64,000 nt of DNA from positions 36,425,242-36,489,241 of the forward strand of contig OX438743.1 in NCBI GenBank assembly GCA_949316235.1, in the 5' to 3' direction. The position numbers and the translations under genes were made by a program. Shown here piece by piece: positions 21,301 to 30,790 of this stretch (position 1 is its first letter; every line of letters begins with the position of its first letter). The stretch is from Oegoconia quadripuncta. Lineage: Eukaryota > Arthropoda > Insecta > Lepidoptera > Autostichidae. The notes under the pieces are model-generated. The model saw nothing but the letters and a program-made list of their open reading frames with translations, made no database searches and was not told the origin of the DNA.

Positions 21301-23582
21301 AGACAGGACCTGTAACAAAAAGAAAAATAATATCACAAATATCGAAGTTGTATGATCCACTGGGGTGGGTCGCACCCAGTGTAATCATAGCAAAAATGTT
21401 GATACAAAAGCTATGGATAGTAGGACTAGATTGGGATGAAGAAGTGCCGAGCAAAATATCAAATGAATGGAATACTTACTGTGAAGAGTTGCCGAGTCTC
21501 GGAGGTATAAAAGTGCCTCGCTGGCTTAGCACGAAACCTGATGATACACTGGTCGAACTTCACGGATTCTGTGATGCATCGAAATTGGCGTATGCGGCAG
21601 TGGTTTATATCCGTGTCGTTGATGCAGATGAACAAGTACATATTAACCTTGTCTCAGCTAAAACGAAAGTAGCACCTATTAAGCAAATTTCTATTCCCAG
21701 ACTGGAATTGTGTGGGGCCGTGCTGCTATCCAGACTTTTAGCTGAAGTGTCGGAGGTGATGAATATTAACAAAGATCATATTAGAGCGTGGACGGATTCC
21801 ACAGTGGTGCTAGCGTGGCTCAACAGCCACCCAAGTAGATGGCAAACATTTGTGGCTAATCGTGTGTCAGAGATTGTGACAACGTTTGCGTCTCAGCAGT
21901 GGGCACACGTTACATCATCGCAAAATCCTGCAGATTGCGCGTCTAGGGGATTAAATCCATCGGAACTGTTAAAAAATAAATTATGGTTCCAGGGTCCAGC
22001 ATTTCTGCGGAGTAATATCATTCGATACAATAAACCCAAAGATATGGAAACTGATTTGGAAGAGATCAAGGTCCATTTTACAACCATGTCTGATGATTTC
22101 ATTTGGAAAAGGTTCTCATCTTTAACTAAGTTGGTGAGAGTTGTGGCTTACTGTAGACGTTTTCTTAACCTGAGGAGTCAAGTGACACTGAAGCACGGCC
22201 CGTACCTTACTACATCGGAGTTAAGGGATGCTCTCGAAACCTGCATTAAATATTTTCAGCTTGAACATTTTCAAGAGGAGTGCCAACTACTGAAGCAGAA
22301 GGGTTGTTGGAGTAAACTCAAAGGTCCGCTCAAGCCACTTAACCCGTTTATAGACACCAATGATGTACTACGGGTTGGTGGAAGATTAGAGAAGTCACAG
22401 CTTAAGCCAAATGAAAGACATCCAATCATTATACCGAAAAAATGCGTGTTAACAGATATGATCGTAGCCGATGCACATACCAGAACTCTGCATGGGGGCC
22501 CGCAATTAATGTTAGCGTTTTTAAGTAGGAAGTTTTTTATACTCGGTGCGAAACAGCTAGTCAAAACACATGTGCGAAAGTGTGTTACATGTGTAAAGGT
22601 AACTGCGGCTACTTCGGCACAACTTATGGGCCAGCTACCAGCGGCCAGAGTAACTCCTGGGAGGCCATTCAAATCTAGTGGCGTGGATTATGCCGGTCCG
22701 ATAAATGTAAGGACCACCAAGGGGCGTGGTCATCGTGCTTATAAGGGCTACATCTGTCTATTCGTGTGCATGGTTACACGAGCGGTACATATTGAGGTGG
22801 TTAGCGACTTAACCACTCAGGGGTTTTTAGCAGCGTTTAGGAGATTTGTTGCCCGTCGTGGCGCTTGCACGGATATTTGGAGCGACAACGGGACAAATTT
22901 TGTTGGAGCTGCACGCGAATTGAAAGATTTATTTCACTCGGAACAAACTGGTTTTCTAAAAGAGATAGCCGAAGCATTGGCCACAAACGGAACTACGTGG
23001 CACTTCATCCCACCCCACTCTCCAAATTTTGGTGGATTATGGGAAGCAGGAGTGAAGTCGGTAAAATTCCACTTGAAGCGTGTGATCGGAGACTCAAGTT
23101 TGACGTATGAGGACTTGTCGACAGTGTTAATACAAATTGAGGCGTGCTTAAACTCGAGACCATTAACTCGAGTGGAGACCGAAGCTGACGCAATTGACGT
23201 GTTGACGCCTGGTCATTTTCTTGTAGGAGAACCATTGGTTGGTGCCCCTGATCACAACTTTGAAGGATCAACAATCAGTAGCTTGCGTAGGTGGCAATTG
23301 ACTCAGAAAATGGTTCAGAACTTTTGGCGCCGTTGGTCTCAAGAGTATCTGAACAAATTTATGTATCGGTACAGATGGTCTTACCAGACGCCTGAACCTG
23401 CAATAGGGGATATTGTTATCGTAAAGGAAGACGGTTTACCTCCGTGTCGATGGCTACTTGGTCGAGTGGTTACTAAACATCCTGGTTCAGATAACATAAC
23501 GCGCGTTGTCACATTGCGTACTCAAAATTCATTTATTAAAAGACCTGTAACCAAATTGTGTATACTTCCTGTTTCAAATTGA
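18369..23582 (+). CDS. BEL/Pao Gag-Pol polyprotein, 1737 aa, intact
   Basis: One frame encodes all the proteins the element needs. In order: a Gag-like region with the DUF1759-type block from residue ~122 (KLPKITIPTFSGKYTEW); a CCHC knuckle at 362-375 (CFNCLNSDHMAKFC) within a Cys/His-rich stretch; a retropepsin-like protease with DQGS at 475-478; reverse transcriptase from ~745, with motif A Asp811 and YMDD at 887-890; RNase H with Asp1069, Glu1113 and Asp1143; integrase with an HHCC finger (His1370, His1375, Cys1405, Cys1408) and DDE residues Asp1440, Asp1506, Glu1559; and a DUF5641-like C-terminus from ~1642. Motif spacing and domain order (PR-RT-RH-IN) fit BEL/Pao. No frameshift separates Gag from Pol, so the products would have to be cleaved from a single precursor. 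All key catalytic residues are present. Confidence 0.96.
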   Translation: MEAHINLQRDISIRITKAQINFKKSPKERITESYIETRLDNLETLWSEFINGHTKVIKISDPELLKEHSYVKDELYEKTEESYVEYKSELKRILKLYQSKQKSQEQMSSNNSSRNGAGASVKLPKITIPTFSGKYTEWMTFRDLFISLVHKNADLDDVQRLHYLKGHLTGEAEQLIRQVPITAANYNQCWQQLEDRYNNKKYLANCILKRLFSQRNSNVESASALKELLDTTIDCLHALRNIGIDVSSWDIIIIHIISYKLDAETRKQWELKVASDMSRDLPTFNQFRGFLESRFRALEFIEPRPKPSLPINTQSFKPKVLHVTNVVTCDYCSENHKLCFCKKFAKDDYNKRHDFVAKNRICFNCLNSDHMAKFCPNNTSCRVCKRKHHSLLHPRGNESSVAGNTSSKVDPSKAGEGNIGSSAAMAAASPSSQGVMPVVSCFGKVPVNSQVLLATAIVRAESSDGATRFIRALLDQGSQASFVTEATVQYLGVKKIPVKGVISGLNGSKTVSTKAMVELKIGSRLNSNANVTVQAYVLKSITTFLPSKKVFELDWLKSNEVQLADPQYHTPNKIDILLGAEVYGQVLQDGVRKGPTGSLVAQATSLGWIISGVVQKSNSAATNVVAMHLCAEDNELLKKFWELEADSKPATKIWTEEERRCEQFFTETTKRDKDGRYIVRLPFKTENPECTQGNSREIAEKRLNSLHSRLKNNEDLKRKYKEVVDEYLQLDHMELVPEKKKKDKKVVYLPHHAVVRNDKDTTKVRVVYDASCKYKNGVSLNDTLMIGPTLQPELRHLLMRWRMHIICLAADIIKMYRQVKVAEQDADFQRILWKENASESAKDYRILRVTFGTASAPYLAVRTLQQVAYDEGADHPAVARKVNTDFYMDDLLSGCSSVEEGMVIYNEMNKLLRKGGFELQKWMSNSEELVKGIKETRKEKDEVSDGLKLKMDELVKLLGLTWNRKTDDFRYSVTSPMETGPVTKRKIISQISKLYDPLGWVAPSVIIAKMLIQKLWIVGLDWDEEVPSKISNEWNTYCEELPSLGGIKVPRWLSTKPDDTLVELHGFCDASKLAYAAVVYIRVVDADEQVHINLVSAKTKVAPIKQISIPRLELCGAVLLSRLLAEVSEVMNINKDHIRAWTDSTVVLAWLNSHPSRWQTFVANRVSEIVTTFASQQWAHVTSSQNPADCASRGLNPSELLKNKLWFQGPAFLRSNIIRYNKPKDMETDLEEIKVHFTTMSDDFIWKRFSSLTKLVRVVAYCRRFLNLRSQVTLKHGPYLTTSELRDALETCIKYFQLEHFQEECQLLKQKGCWSKLKGPLKPLNPFIDTNDVLRVGGRLEKSQLKPNERHPIIIPKKCVLTDMIVADAHTRTLHGGPQLMLAFLSRKFFILGAKQLVKTHVRKCVTCVKVTAATSAQLMGQLPAARVTPGRPFKSSGVDYAGPINVRTTKGRGHRAYKGYICLFVCMVTRAVHIEVVSDLTTQGFLAAFRRFVARRGACTDIWSDNGTNFVGAARELKDLFHSEQTGFLKEIAEALATNGTTWHFIPPHSPNFGGLWEAGVKSVKFHLKRVIGDSSLTYEDLSTVLIQIEACLNSRPLTRVETEADAIDVLTPGHFLVGEPLVGAPDHNFEGSTISSLRRWQLTQKMVQNFWRRWSQEYLNKFMYRYRWSYQTPEPAIGDIVIVKEDGLPPCRWLLGRVVTKHPGSDNITRVVTLRTQNSFIKRPVTKLCILPVSN

Positions 23583-23732
23583 TATCACTGTTATTTTTAG
23601 ATGTTTGTTTTTTTATTGTTACACCTAACCAAGGACAAATAATATGTCACAATAATTATCGTATGATGAATCACATTGTCCACGGTGGGCGGCAAAGTGG
23701 AAGGACAAAAAATTGGTCCTTGGTGGGCGGAA
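23583..23732 (+). other. BEL/Pao 3' untranslated segment with polypurine tract
   Basis: Ends in the purine-rich GGTGGGCGGAA (23722-23732) next to the LTR, the likely plus-strand primer. GGTGGGCGG also occurs at 23684-23692. Between them, AAGGAC (23701-23706) and GTCCTT (23716-23721) can form a small stem. Confidence 0.75.
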
Positions 23733-23980
23733 TGTAGAAGCATTTTGTATTAATTTAGTTTGTAAGATTTTCACTAGATGGCGCTGATCGTTTTTGAAAC
23801 GCGCTATCGTTTGGTTCTGTGAATTATCATAAGAAGGTTTGTGATTAATACTTAAAAATACCTTTGCTTATGAGTTGAGCCTATACATCTCTAGGTATCG
23901 ATTCCAGTACTGCTGGCTATAAGTAAATCCCACTTGAATTGGAACAGACCCGTGTTTCATTTGTATCGCCTTGCTGTACA
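23733..23980 (+). repeat. 3' LTR of BEL/Pao element
   Basis: 248 bp, reads the same as the 5' LTR throughout. Confidence 0.95.
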
Positions 23981-23985
23981 TAAAC

Positions 23986-24605
23986 ATTTATAAAATATGT
24001 TACTTAGATGCATAGAACATTAAAAATAAAAATAAAAATTACTTACTCTCCCTGGGTAACTGAAAATTTGTGGTCTTACCGCCAGGTGAATCCACATTAA
24101 ACAACGGCCCATTCGTGGTATACATACACACACACAACACTATTGTAAGTTAAACATTTTTTAGGGTTCCGTAGCCAACAAGGAACCTTTATAGTTTTGT
24201 CATATCCATCTGTCTGTCCAAGGCTTAGTTCTAATATTAGAACGCTGTTATTTGGCATGGGTAAACAAATTAATCACACCGACAAAATGGTAAAATGTAA
24301 TCTTGAAAAACATCTTTTTAGGGTACCTCCCGTATACGTAAAGTGTTGGCGAATTTTCTTTCATTTTTGTACCTCACTGTATCGGATGTGGTTGGATTGG
24401 ATTGGATAGGTCGCTCAAAAATATACAGTTTATTTTAAACAGTTTATCGACTTAGGATTCCGTTTGAGAAATATTAAGCTTTAAAGTGTTAATTTTGTTA
24501 GAGCCTAGTTAATCTTGAATACGTGAACAAATACACGGCAATAGTTAAGGAAAGGTTATTACATGTAAGTAGTTTTTACAAGTTAATGAGTAATAGTTGA
24601 AAAAC
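23986..24605. other. Intergenic DNA with a dispersed AGGGTTCCG repeat scrap
   Basis: 24160-24235 (AGGGTTCCGTAGCCAACAAG, then TCTGTCTGTCC) is the inverse of 40250-40320, so it is a dispersed repeat. Nothing else recognised. Confidence 0.5.
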
Positions 24606-24915
24606 GTCGGTGGCTCAGTGGAGGAAACACAGTATCCCAATTTGGATGGTCAAGGTTCGAACCCCAGGTAGGCCATGTACCAATGAATTTTTAAATTTAA
24701 TCTACCTACTTATGTGCATTTATCCGACTGCTCTTAAACGGGGAAGGAAAACATCGTGAGGAAAGCTACAGGCCTGAGAAATTAAAAAAAAAATCGAAGG
24801 CATGTGAAGTCCCTAACTCGCACTGGATCAGCGTAGCGGACTATGGCCCATACTCCCTTAATATGTGGGAAGGTCTATATCCCTGCAGTAGGATGTTTAT
24901 GGACTAATGATGATG
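24606..24915 (+). mobile_element. tRNA-headed SINE, family B, copy 1
   Basis: The head has an A-box-like GGTGGCTCAGTGG and a B box GGTTCGAACCCC, then a tRNA-unrelated body with GGAAGGAAAACATCGTGAGG and GGACTATGGCCCATACTCCC, ending in a short GATGATGA tail. A better-preserved copy lies at 42614-42886. Confidence 0.8.
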
Positions 24916-25567
24916 AGCCGAAAAACTTATAAAATCCAGCTATAAAGAATCCCACATATACTTAAATAGATACACGCAAAAAACATAACCCTCCTTTGTA
25001 GTTAAGTAATGAACGTTTTATCTATTTTTCTGTAAACATTACTCTAATAATAGTTAGAAATAATCTAACTTCATATTTGGAGAAGTTATCACAGCCATAC
25101 AAAAGTCAATGTTTCGTTTGGAACAGGTATTAATATAACTGCTACTCACTTTGATGTCTCTTTAACCGTAATTACTTTACTACTTCCAACAAAATTAAGG
25201 TCGCCTTGAATCTATAGGTACGTAAGTACCGAAACATTCAAAATTCATTTACAAACTTCTTGGAGAGTTTTGTTTCATTCCCAGCTCAAGAGCGTCGGAA
25301 GTATGAACATTACTCAACATTAAAGACTCGCAGACTTCCTCTGAAACAGTTACATAGATAGTTGACAGTTACTTTCGTATAGCGTTATAATATTTACTTG
25401 GGTATATCGTTTAATAGTCCATTTAGTCAATAGATTTCTAAATACGGGGCCTTTTCGCACCAACAACGATATCAATGCAGCACCAGCAAGGCATTGCTAG
25501 CTTTCTTTCCTATACTTGTAGTTGAGTTTTCATGAACATAATTAATGGTACGGTACCTATCTTATTA
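24916..25567. other. Intergenic DNA, nothing recognised
   Basis: AT-rich, no recurrent repeat and no supported coding frame. Confidence 0.45.
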
Positions 25568-25889
25568 TTTTTTCATGCATTGTTAGCACTGGACCTCAAT
25601 CACACCCGATGTTAAGTCAAGAAGAGGCCGAAGGTAGAAACGTACTGACCCGGAAACCCCATCTTATTTGGGGGGCTGGCTATCTAATGTCTGACAACTG
25701 GAACACAACACTGCTATTAACATTGCTGTTTGGCGGCAGATTTAGATAAAATGGTGGTAGCTAGCTAGGCGGACATTTAAAATGCCCTACCACTGAACCG
25801 GGTACTTAAACATGTACCCCGCTGGGGATCGAACCCGCGACCTCGGAATCGTAAACCCAATGTTGTTTACATTGAGCCACGGAGGCGGT
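25568..25889 (-). mobile_element. tRNA-headed SINE, family A, full length
   Basis: Reads on the minus strand from CCGCCTCCGTGGCTCAATG through the B box GGGTTCGATCCCC to an A-rich tail after TGCATG. The body contains GGTAGGGCATTTTAAATGTC and TAGCTACCACCAT. Family A is the commonest repeat in this window. Confidence 0.85.
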
Positions 25890-27247
25890 TATATGGCGGT
25901 CTCAATGGTATGATAGAGGTCAAGCGCTAGTTAACCCGGTATACATAAAAATAATGTCATGTGTGAGTGTCCGATGATGACATTGGTACGGTATTCGGAT
26001 AAACCTATATAGTTTTTTGTATATATTTACAGGCGTCACAATAACTTTTTGTGACACCTGTAAAAACATATTTGTAATATTTTAGATAAAGAAATAAATA
26101 CAAATACATGCATGGCCAAATATTGACAAAACAACCGACTGCAATAAGGTTCCAAACCCATCTCCGAAGTGCATCATTAATCTTACCCAAATTTATATAC
26201 TAAAAACAACAATCATCAAAATCGGTAAACAATTGCCGAAAATATGGGTGAACTTACATAAAAAAAATATACATACAGACTAACATAGTACCCTCCACCT
26301 TTTGGGGAATCGGTTTAAAACATTTACTAGAAGCGACATTAGATAAATACCGAGAAGTGTCACCTACCCGAGATCGTACTTCGTGAAGGTAGGTGACCTA
26401 AATAAAACAGCGCTATCGCGAGCAGCGGGGATTTGTTAGCAAAGTAAAGAATTTAGTGTCCAACGCTTGCCCGCAAAACTTTCAACAAAACGCCGTGGTA
26501 CAGTCGTCATCAAAATTATTATATCAAGGTTGTTCCATTATTTTCGTATCTGTGATTTCGGAGCGTAAAAAGAGTTTATTTATTTACCAATCACGGAAAA
26601 TTCTTTATCCCGCGGATGTTTTGGATGTTTTTGTATGTTTGTTGCTCAATCACAGCGAAACGGATGAACGGATTGGAATTAAATTTGAAAATACTCTGGA
26701 TATTTTTTTTTTCATTTCCCGATTATATTTTATTACCCGATACAGTGAGTAGTTCCACTTTTTCGCTGTGATTGAGCGACAAACAAACAAAAACATCTAA
26801 ACTTTGGTATCTAATCTAATATTAGGTCCTTACCTATCAAATTGACGTTTTGTATTAAAAATTTTATTAAAACGTTTTCTCCATACAAACATTTTATTTT
26901 ATTTTTTGGGAACAGCAAATCCAAATTTAGCCAAACTTTGTGTGTATTATCGGATAATATTAAGTTAAGTATTGGTAGCGTTAATTTTTAAAAGTAACCG
27001 CTTTTTAAAAGTTTCAGCGAATCTAAGAAATGATTATGGGAAGCACATGAAAAGAGCTCTGTTCTATTTGTTTTATTATGTCATTTAGCCCAGAAATTAA
27101 AAAATATTTCATGTGAAACCTTGAAATAATATTCTATTTTCCAAATAAAAAACAAATTTGGATATCGCTTTGAAAATCGCAGAAATTGATACATATGATT
27201 AACGATGAGAAAAAACTCCAATTTCATATAGGTATTATAAACTATAA
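25890..27247. other. Intergenic DNA with fragments of repeat C
   Basis: A fragment of dispersed repeat C reads minus at about 26630-26690 and plus at 26760-26800, so the two form an inverted pair. A 10-bp inverted repeat (GTCACCTACC) surrounds 26360-26397. No coding signal. Confidence 0.5.
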
Positions 27248-27448
27248 ACTAGCTTTCCACCTACGGCTTCGCCTGCGTAGAATAACTTTATCGCGGATAT
27301 GTTTAATTTGATTACCTAGCAAAACTTTATCGAGATAAAAAATCCAGGGTATGTTCTACATATATACCAAATTGCATCCAAATCCGTTCATCCGTTTAGC
27401 CGTGATTGAGCCACAAACATCCAAACTTTTGCATTAATATTATAATGG
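27248..27448 (+). repeat. Dispersed repeat C
   Basis: Starts CTAGCTTTCCACCTACGGCT and ends near TTGCATTAATATTATAATGG. Contains CCGTTCATCCGTTTAGCC. Related copies at 37731-37956 and 62487-62685 establish it as a family; no protein is encoded. Confidence 0.7.
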
Positions 27449-27519
27449 ATGAACGGAATCCGATCTAACTAATACGAGTAAGTTAGATCAGATTATCTAT
27501 TATAAGAATCACACTTTGT

Positions 27520-28045
27520 ACATAATACATAACGTCACGACCTTTATCCCAAATGGGGTGGTCAGTGATATCTCAAGCATTGGTGTTTAATCATTGAAAC
27601 AATATTTACGGTTCACCGTACGAAATTATTATTTATTTTTTTATATGAGCGTGCGGCAAACGAGCATGCGGGTCACCTGATGGAAAGCAATCACCGCCGC
27701 CCATGGACACCCGCAACACCAAAAGGGTCACAGATGCGTTGCCGGCCTTTGAGAAAGGTGTAGGCTCGTTTCTTGAAGGTTCCAATGTCGTACTCGTTCG
27801 GGAATACCGCTGCAGGAAGTCCGTTCCACAGGGTGGTCGTACGTGGTAGGAAGTTTCTTGAGAAACGTACAGTGGTAGACTTCCACTCATCCAGGTGATG
27901 TGGATGGAGTTTTAATTAATCTTCTGAGAACAGAAATATGCTGAAATTCACACGTGACAGTCCCTTAGTCCTCTTTCACGACATCCAATGGAAGAGACGG
28001 GTTGGTTCTCTTCCTTTCACGTGTTGAAACCACACAGCACAGAAT
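27520..28045 (+). repeat. Dispersed repeat D interrupted by a LINE fragment
   Basis: The left piece (TTTATCCCAAATGGGGTGGT, ~27540) and the right piece (CACACGTGACAG ... CCCTTAGTC, ~27950-28040) are continuous in the copy at 41575-41815. Here they are split by the LINE fragment at 27625-27905. Confidence 0.65.
27625..27905 (-). mobile_element. 5'-truncated LINE 3' end nested in repeat D
   Basis: On the minus strand one frame reads [20 protein letters not shown] then [18 protein letters not shown], a LINE reverse-transcriptase C-terminus of the WN-LP--VFP type. The 3' side ends in an A/T-rich tail (27625-27643). It is a different family from 2633-2914. Confidence 0.75.
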
Positions 28046-28279
28046 CACATGTTACATATAAAAAACAGCACATACGAAATATCGTGAGTGCCATTATTAT
28101 TTGCCACTTTTCAAACAAGTTACGGGAGTTTACAGTGGCCGCGTGGTAACAGTCGTGTTCCAACAAAACTTTTTATCCGGTTTTGTTGGGCATAAGGGTG
28201 ACCAGATATTACTATATGCCACTTCAGACCGTACATTTTATAAGCTTTATTAGCGATAATGCTGAAAACCTTTAGGACT

Positions 28280-28320
28280 ATATTCAATACAATACAAATA
28301 TTCTTTATTGCAAACCAAAA
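28280..28320 (-). repeat. Retroposon 3' tail with TTGTA repeats
   Basis: Minus strand reads TTTGCAATAAAGAATATTTG followed by TATTGTATTG. It resembles the sequence that leads into the pentanucleotide array at 33326. Confidence 0.5.
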
Positions 28321-28472
28321 GTAGTTATAAAAATATGATAGGAACAATGACGACCTTATTACTGAAAGTAATCTCTTCCAGGCGTTACAGGCATGGCTAC
28401 AAGGCGTAAGAAGAAACAGAAAACAGGGTGTATAAACGCCAATATAATATAATATATAATATACTTATAAAT

Positions 28473-28612
28473 AGTTATGGATGTTTTCATTTATAACAAG
28501 TATTTATTTATAAAAAAAAATGTGTTTATGTAGTATATCAACCATTTGGTATCCACAACACAAGCCTATAGTTGTTTACTGTGGAACTAGATGACGCTGT
28601 TTGTATGTCCAA
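28473..28612 (+). repeat. SINE family E, body only
   Basis: Contains ATGGATGTTTTCATTTATAA through GGAACTAGATGACGCTGT, the tRNA-unrelated body of family E; the tRNA-like head is missing. Confidence 0.7.
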
Positions 28613-28618
28613 ATGAGT

Positions 28619-28705
28619 CCATCATGATTATCCATCTATCAATTAAATATTAAATATGTAAGCATGATATTTATTATTTAATTGATGGATGGATAATCAT
28701 GATGG
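28619..28705. repeat. 30-bp inverted repeat, one mismatch
   Basis: Arms 28619-28648 and 28676-28705 pair with a single mismatch across a 27-bp spacer. Confidence 0.85.
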
Positions 28706-28896
28706 AGTATTAAAAGCTTGTTATTTAAAGTATTTCTAATGAATTTAATATGTTTTTGATAATATATTTTATTACAATCTCTATTGTAAAATAATATACC
28801 CCATTATACAGGTTGAATTTGAATTCTTGTAATTCCCATTAACTGGTTACGCCACTCTTGATTACGAACAACTTTACCCATACTATATCCGTTTGA

Positions 28897-29227
28897 CCGC
28901 CTCCGTGGCTCAATGCAAACAACATTGGGTTTACGATTCGGAGGTCGCGGGTTCGATCCCCAGCGGGGTACATGTTTAAGTACTCGGTTTGGTTGCTGGT
29001 AGGGCATTTTAAATGTCCGCCTGGCTAGCTACCACCATCTTATCTAAATCTGCCGCCAAGGAGCAATGTTAATGACATTGTTGTGTTCCGGTTGTCAGAG
29101 ATAAGATAGCCAGTCCCCCAAATGTATTGGGGTTTCCGGGTCAGTACGCTTCCATCTTTGACCTCATCTGCACTTAACACCACGTATGATTGAGGTCAAG
29201 TACAAAGCCGTCGTGCATAAAAAAAAC
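28897..29227 (+). mobile_element. SINE family A, full length
   Basis: Head CCGCCTCCGTGGCTCAATGC with B box GGGTTCGATCCCC, standard family A body, and A-tail after CGTGCATAA. Forms the left arm of a larger inverted structure with 29431-29740. Confidence 0.85.
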
Positions 29228-29430
29228 AATATATCGATTATCCATACAAAGGAAACCATTTTGAAACCACCTTTGTAAGGAAGCGGGAATTTTATTGGGA
29301 TTGAAAATGGAAGAAAAATTATTGAACTTCCATATATTTATATAGATGGTTTCAGAATGGTTTACTTTGTATAGGTAATAGATAATTTTTTGATCGAATT
29401 CGGCTATTGTACCTAGTGGAAAGTTGTTCG
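29228..29430. repeat. Inverted-repeat spacer between two opposed SINEs
   Basis: The left part (CCATACAAAGGAAACCATTT, ~29242) is an imperfect inverse of the right part (AATGGTTTACTTTGTATAGG, ~29356-29375). The inverted symmetry of the flanking SINEs therefore continues inward. Confidence 0.7.
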
Positions 29431-29740
29431 TTTTTTTTTATGCACGACGGGTTCGTACTTGACCTCAATCAGACCTGATATTAAGTGAAGATGAGGTCGA
29501 AGGTGGAAGCGTACTGACTCAGAAACTCCAACACATTTGGGGGACTATTTTATCTCTGACAATCGGAACACAACAATGCTATTAACAATGCTGCTTGGCG
29601 GCAGAATTAGGCAAGACGGTGGTAGCTAGCCAGGCGAACATTTAAAATGCCCTACCACCAACATGTACCTCGCTGAGGATCGAACCCGCGACCTCCGAAT
29701 CGTAAACCCAATGTTGTTTACATTGAGCCACGGAGGCGGT
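29431..29740 (-). mobile_element. SINE family A, right arm of inverted pair
   Basis: Full-length minus-strand copy whose head ends at GGAGGCGGTT (29740). It is distinguishable from the left-arm copy by substitutions and small deletions. Confidence 0.85.
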
Positions 29741-30408
29741 TCGTAATCAGAAGTGGAGTCACCAGTAAACAGAAATGACATGAGTTAAATTTCACCCTGT
29801 ATTTATAATTGTACAATAAAAAGTTAATTACAAAGTCGAATAACATTTTATTTGCGGGTCCCATAAAGCAAGACAGCTCAGCCACCCTACCAGTAGATAC
29901 ACCTGAAAAAACTGCGGCTCCTACGTCCAGTAATTCACTGTTGTCATGACAATACATGCAAACGGGAGCTTGAGTAATCACATTTCGTGTTATCCCTTTG
30001 TTGGCGCGTAGGCCGTTGGACAAAAACACTGTGATTTAGGTAGCGTTATTGCCGGAAAATTTTGCCCTATTGTAAATAAATGGATAAGTTACTGGAGCAC
30101 TGAAAACAAGGTCGTTGGGCAAAGGTATATTTCTAGATTTAACTCTGGGGGCCTCTTGTTTGGAAAAATAATATGACACACTGTCTCTCCCGTAAGGTTG
30201 TAAGGAGCAAATTATATTATACAACTTTATCGCATACAAAAAACCCGACCTAGGACAATTAAACAACAGTGAAGGGGAACATAGAGTGCACACAAAGAAA
30301 AAGTAAAAATAAGAAAATAATTATTATACAGTAATAAGTACCTACGTAAATAAGCCTATAATTGTATAAATGAATATATTACCTATAACAAAATATATAA
30401 ATGAATAA
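29741..30408. other. Intergenic DNA, nothing recognised
   Basis: Minus-strand open frames (29718-30029, 30036-30293) lack recognisable domains. Confidence 0.4.
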
Positions 30409-30628
30409 TAAATATCCTTGGACATAGCATTCAATACTCAGCAACTGGGCTTATATCGTGAATATCGTGAATACCAGATTTTTTTTTGTAAACATTTACA
30501 TATTATATGAAAACATCCATATACTCGGGTACACGTGTTCTTATACATCAAAGAAATATATGCCCCTAGACGGATTCAAAGCCGCACCCTTGCGGTATAA
30601 CAGGCAGGGCGTCTAACCACTACACTTT
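30409..30628 (-). mobile_element. SINE family E, diverged copy
   Basis: Minus strand carries the decayed tRNA-like head (30560-30628) and the body with CCCGAGTATATGGATGTTTT. Confidence 0.65.
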
Positions 30629-30639
30629 CCATCAAAAAA

Positions 30640-30790
30640 CGTCTACAGATTGCACGTATTAACGGCGATGAGCTTACTCCTCGTCATGTATGCATTTCGT
30701 AACGTGAACCGGGAAATATGTTTCAAGTATTAAATTATCTGTGAACACCCTATTTGGGATAAAGGCCGTCACGTTATGTATATAGGCGTG
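30640..30790 (-). repeat. Dispersed repeat D, fragment
   Basis: Matches the inverse of the repeat-D copies at 27520-28045 and 41575-41815, including the TTTATCCCAAATAGGGTG block. Confidence 0.55.

Larger units (their letters stand above)
17398..23985 (+). mobile_element. Complete BEL/Pao LTR retrotransposon
   Basis: Two 248-bp LTRs (17403-17650, 23733-23980) appear identical base for base by eye. They are flanked by the 5-bp target duplication TAAAC (17398-17402 and 23981-23985). Between them lie a 718-bp leader, one uninterrupted gag-pol frame, and 150 bp to the 3' LTR. There is no envelope-like frame. Identical LTRs and an intact frame indicate a very recent insertion, possibly still able to move. 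Confidence 0.96.

Noticed and set aside
19471..23274. Minus-strand and alternate-frame open frames inside the BEL/Pao gag-pol
   Set aside because: Shadows of a long, well-supported coding frame.
23583..23732. Envelope gene for the BEL/Pao element
   Set aside because: Only 150 bp separate the polymerase stop from the 3' LTR.
26456..26752. 98-codon frame
   Set aside because: Its C-terminal half is the antisense translation of dispersed repeat C.
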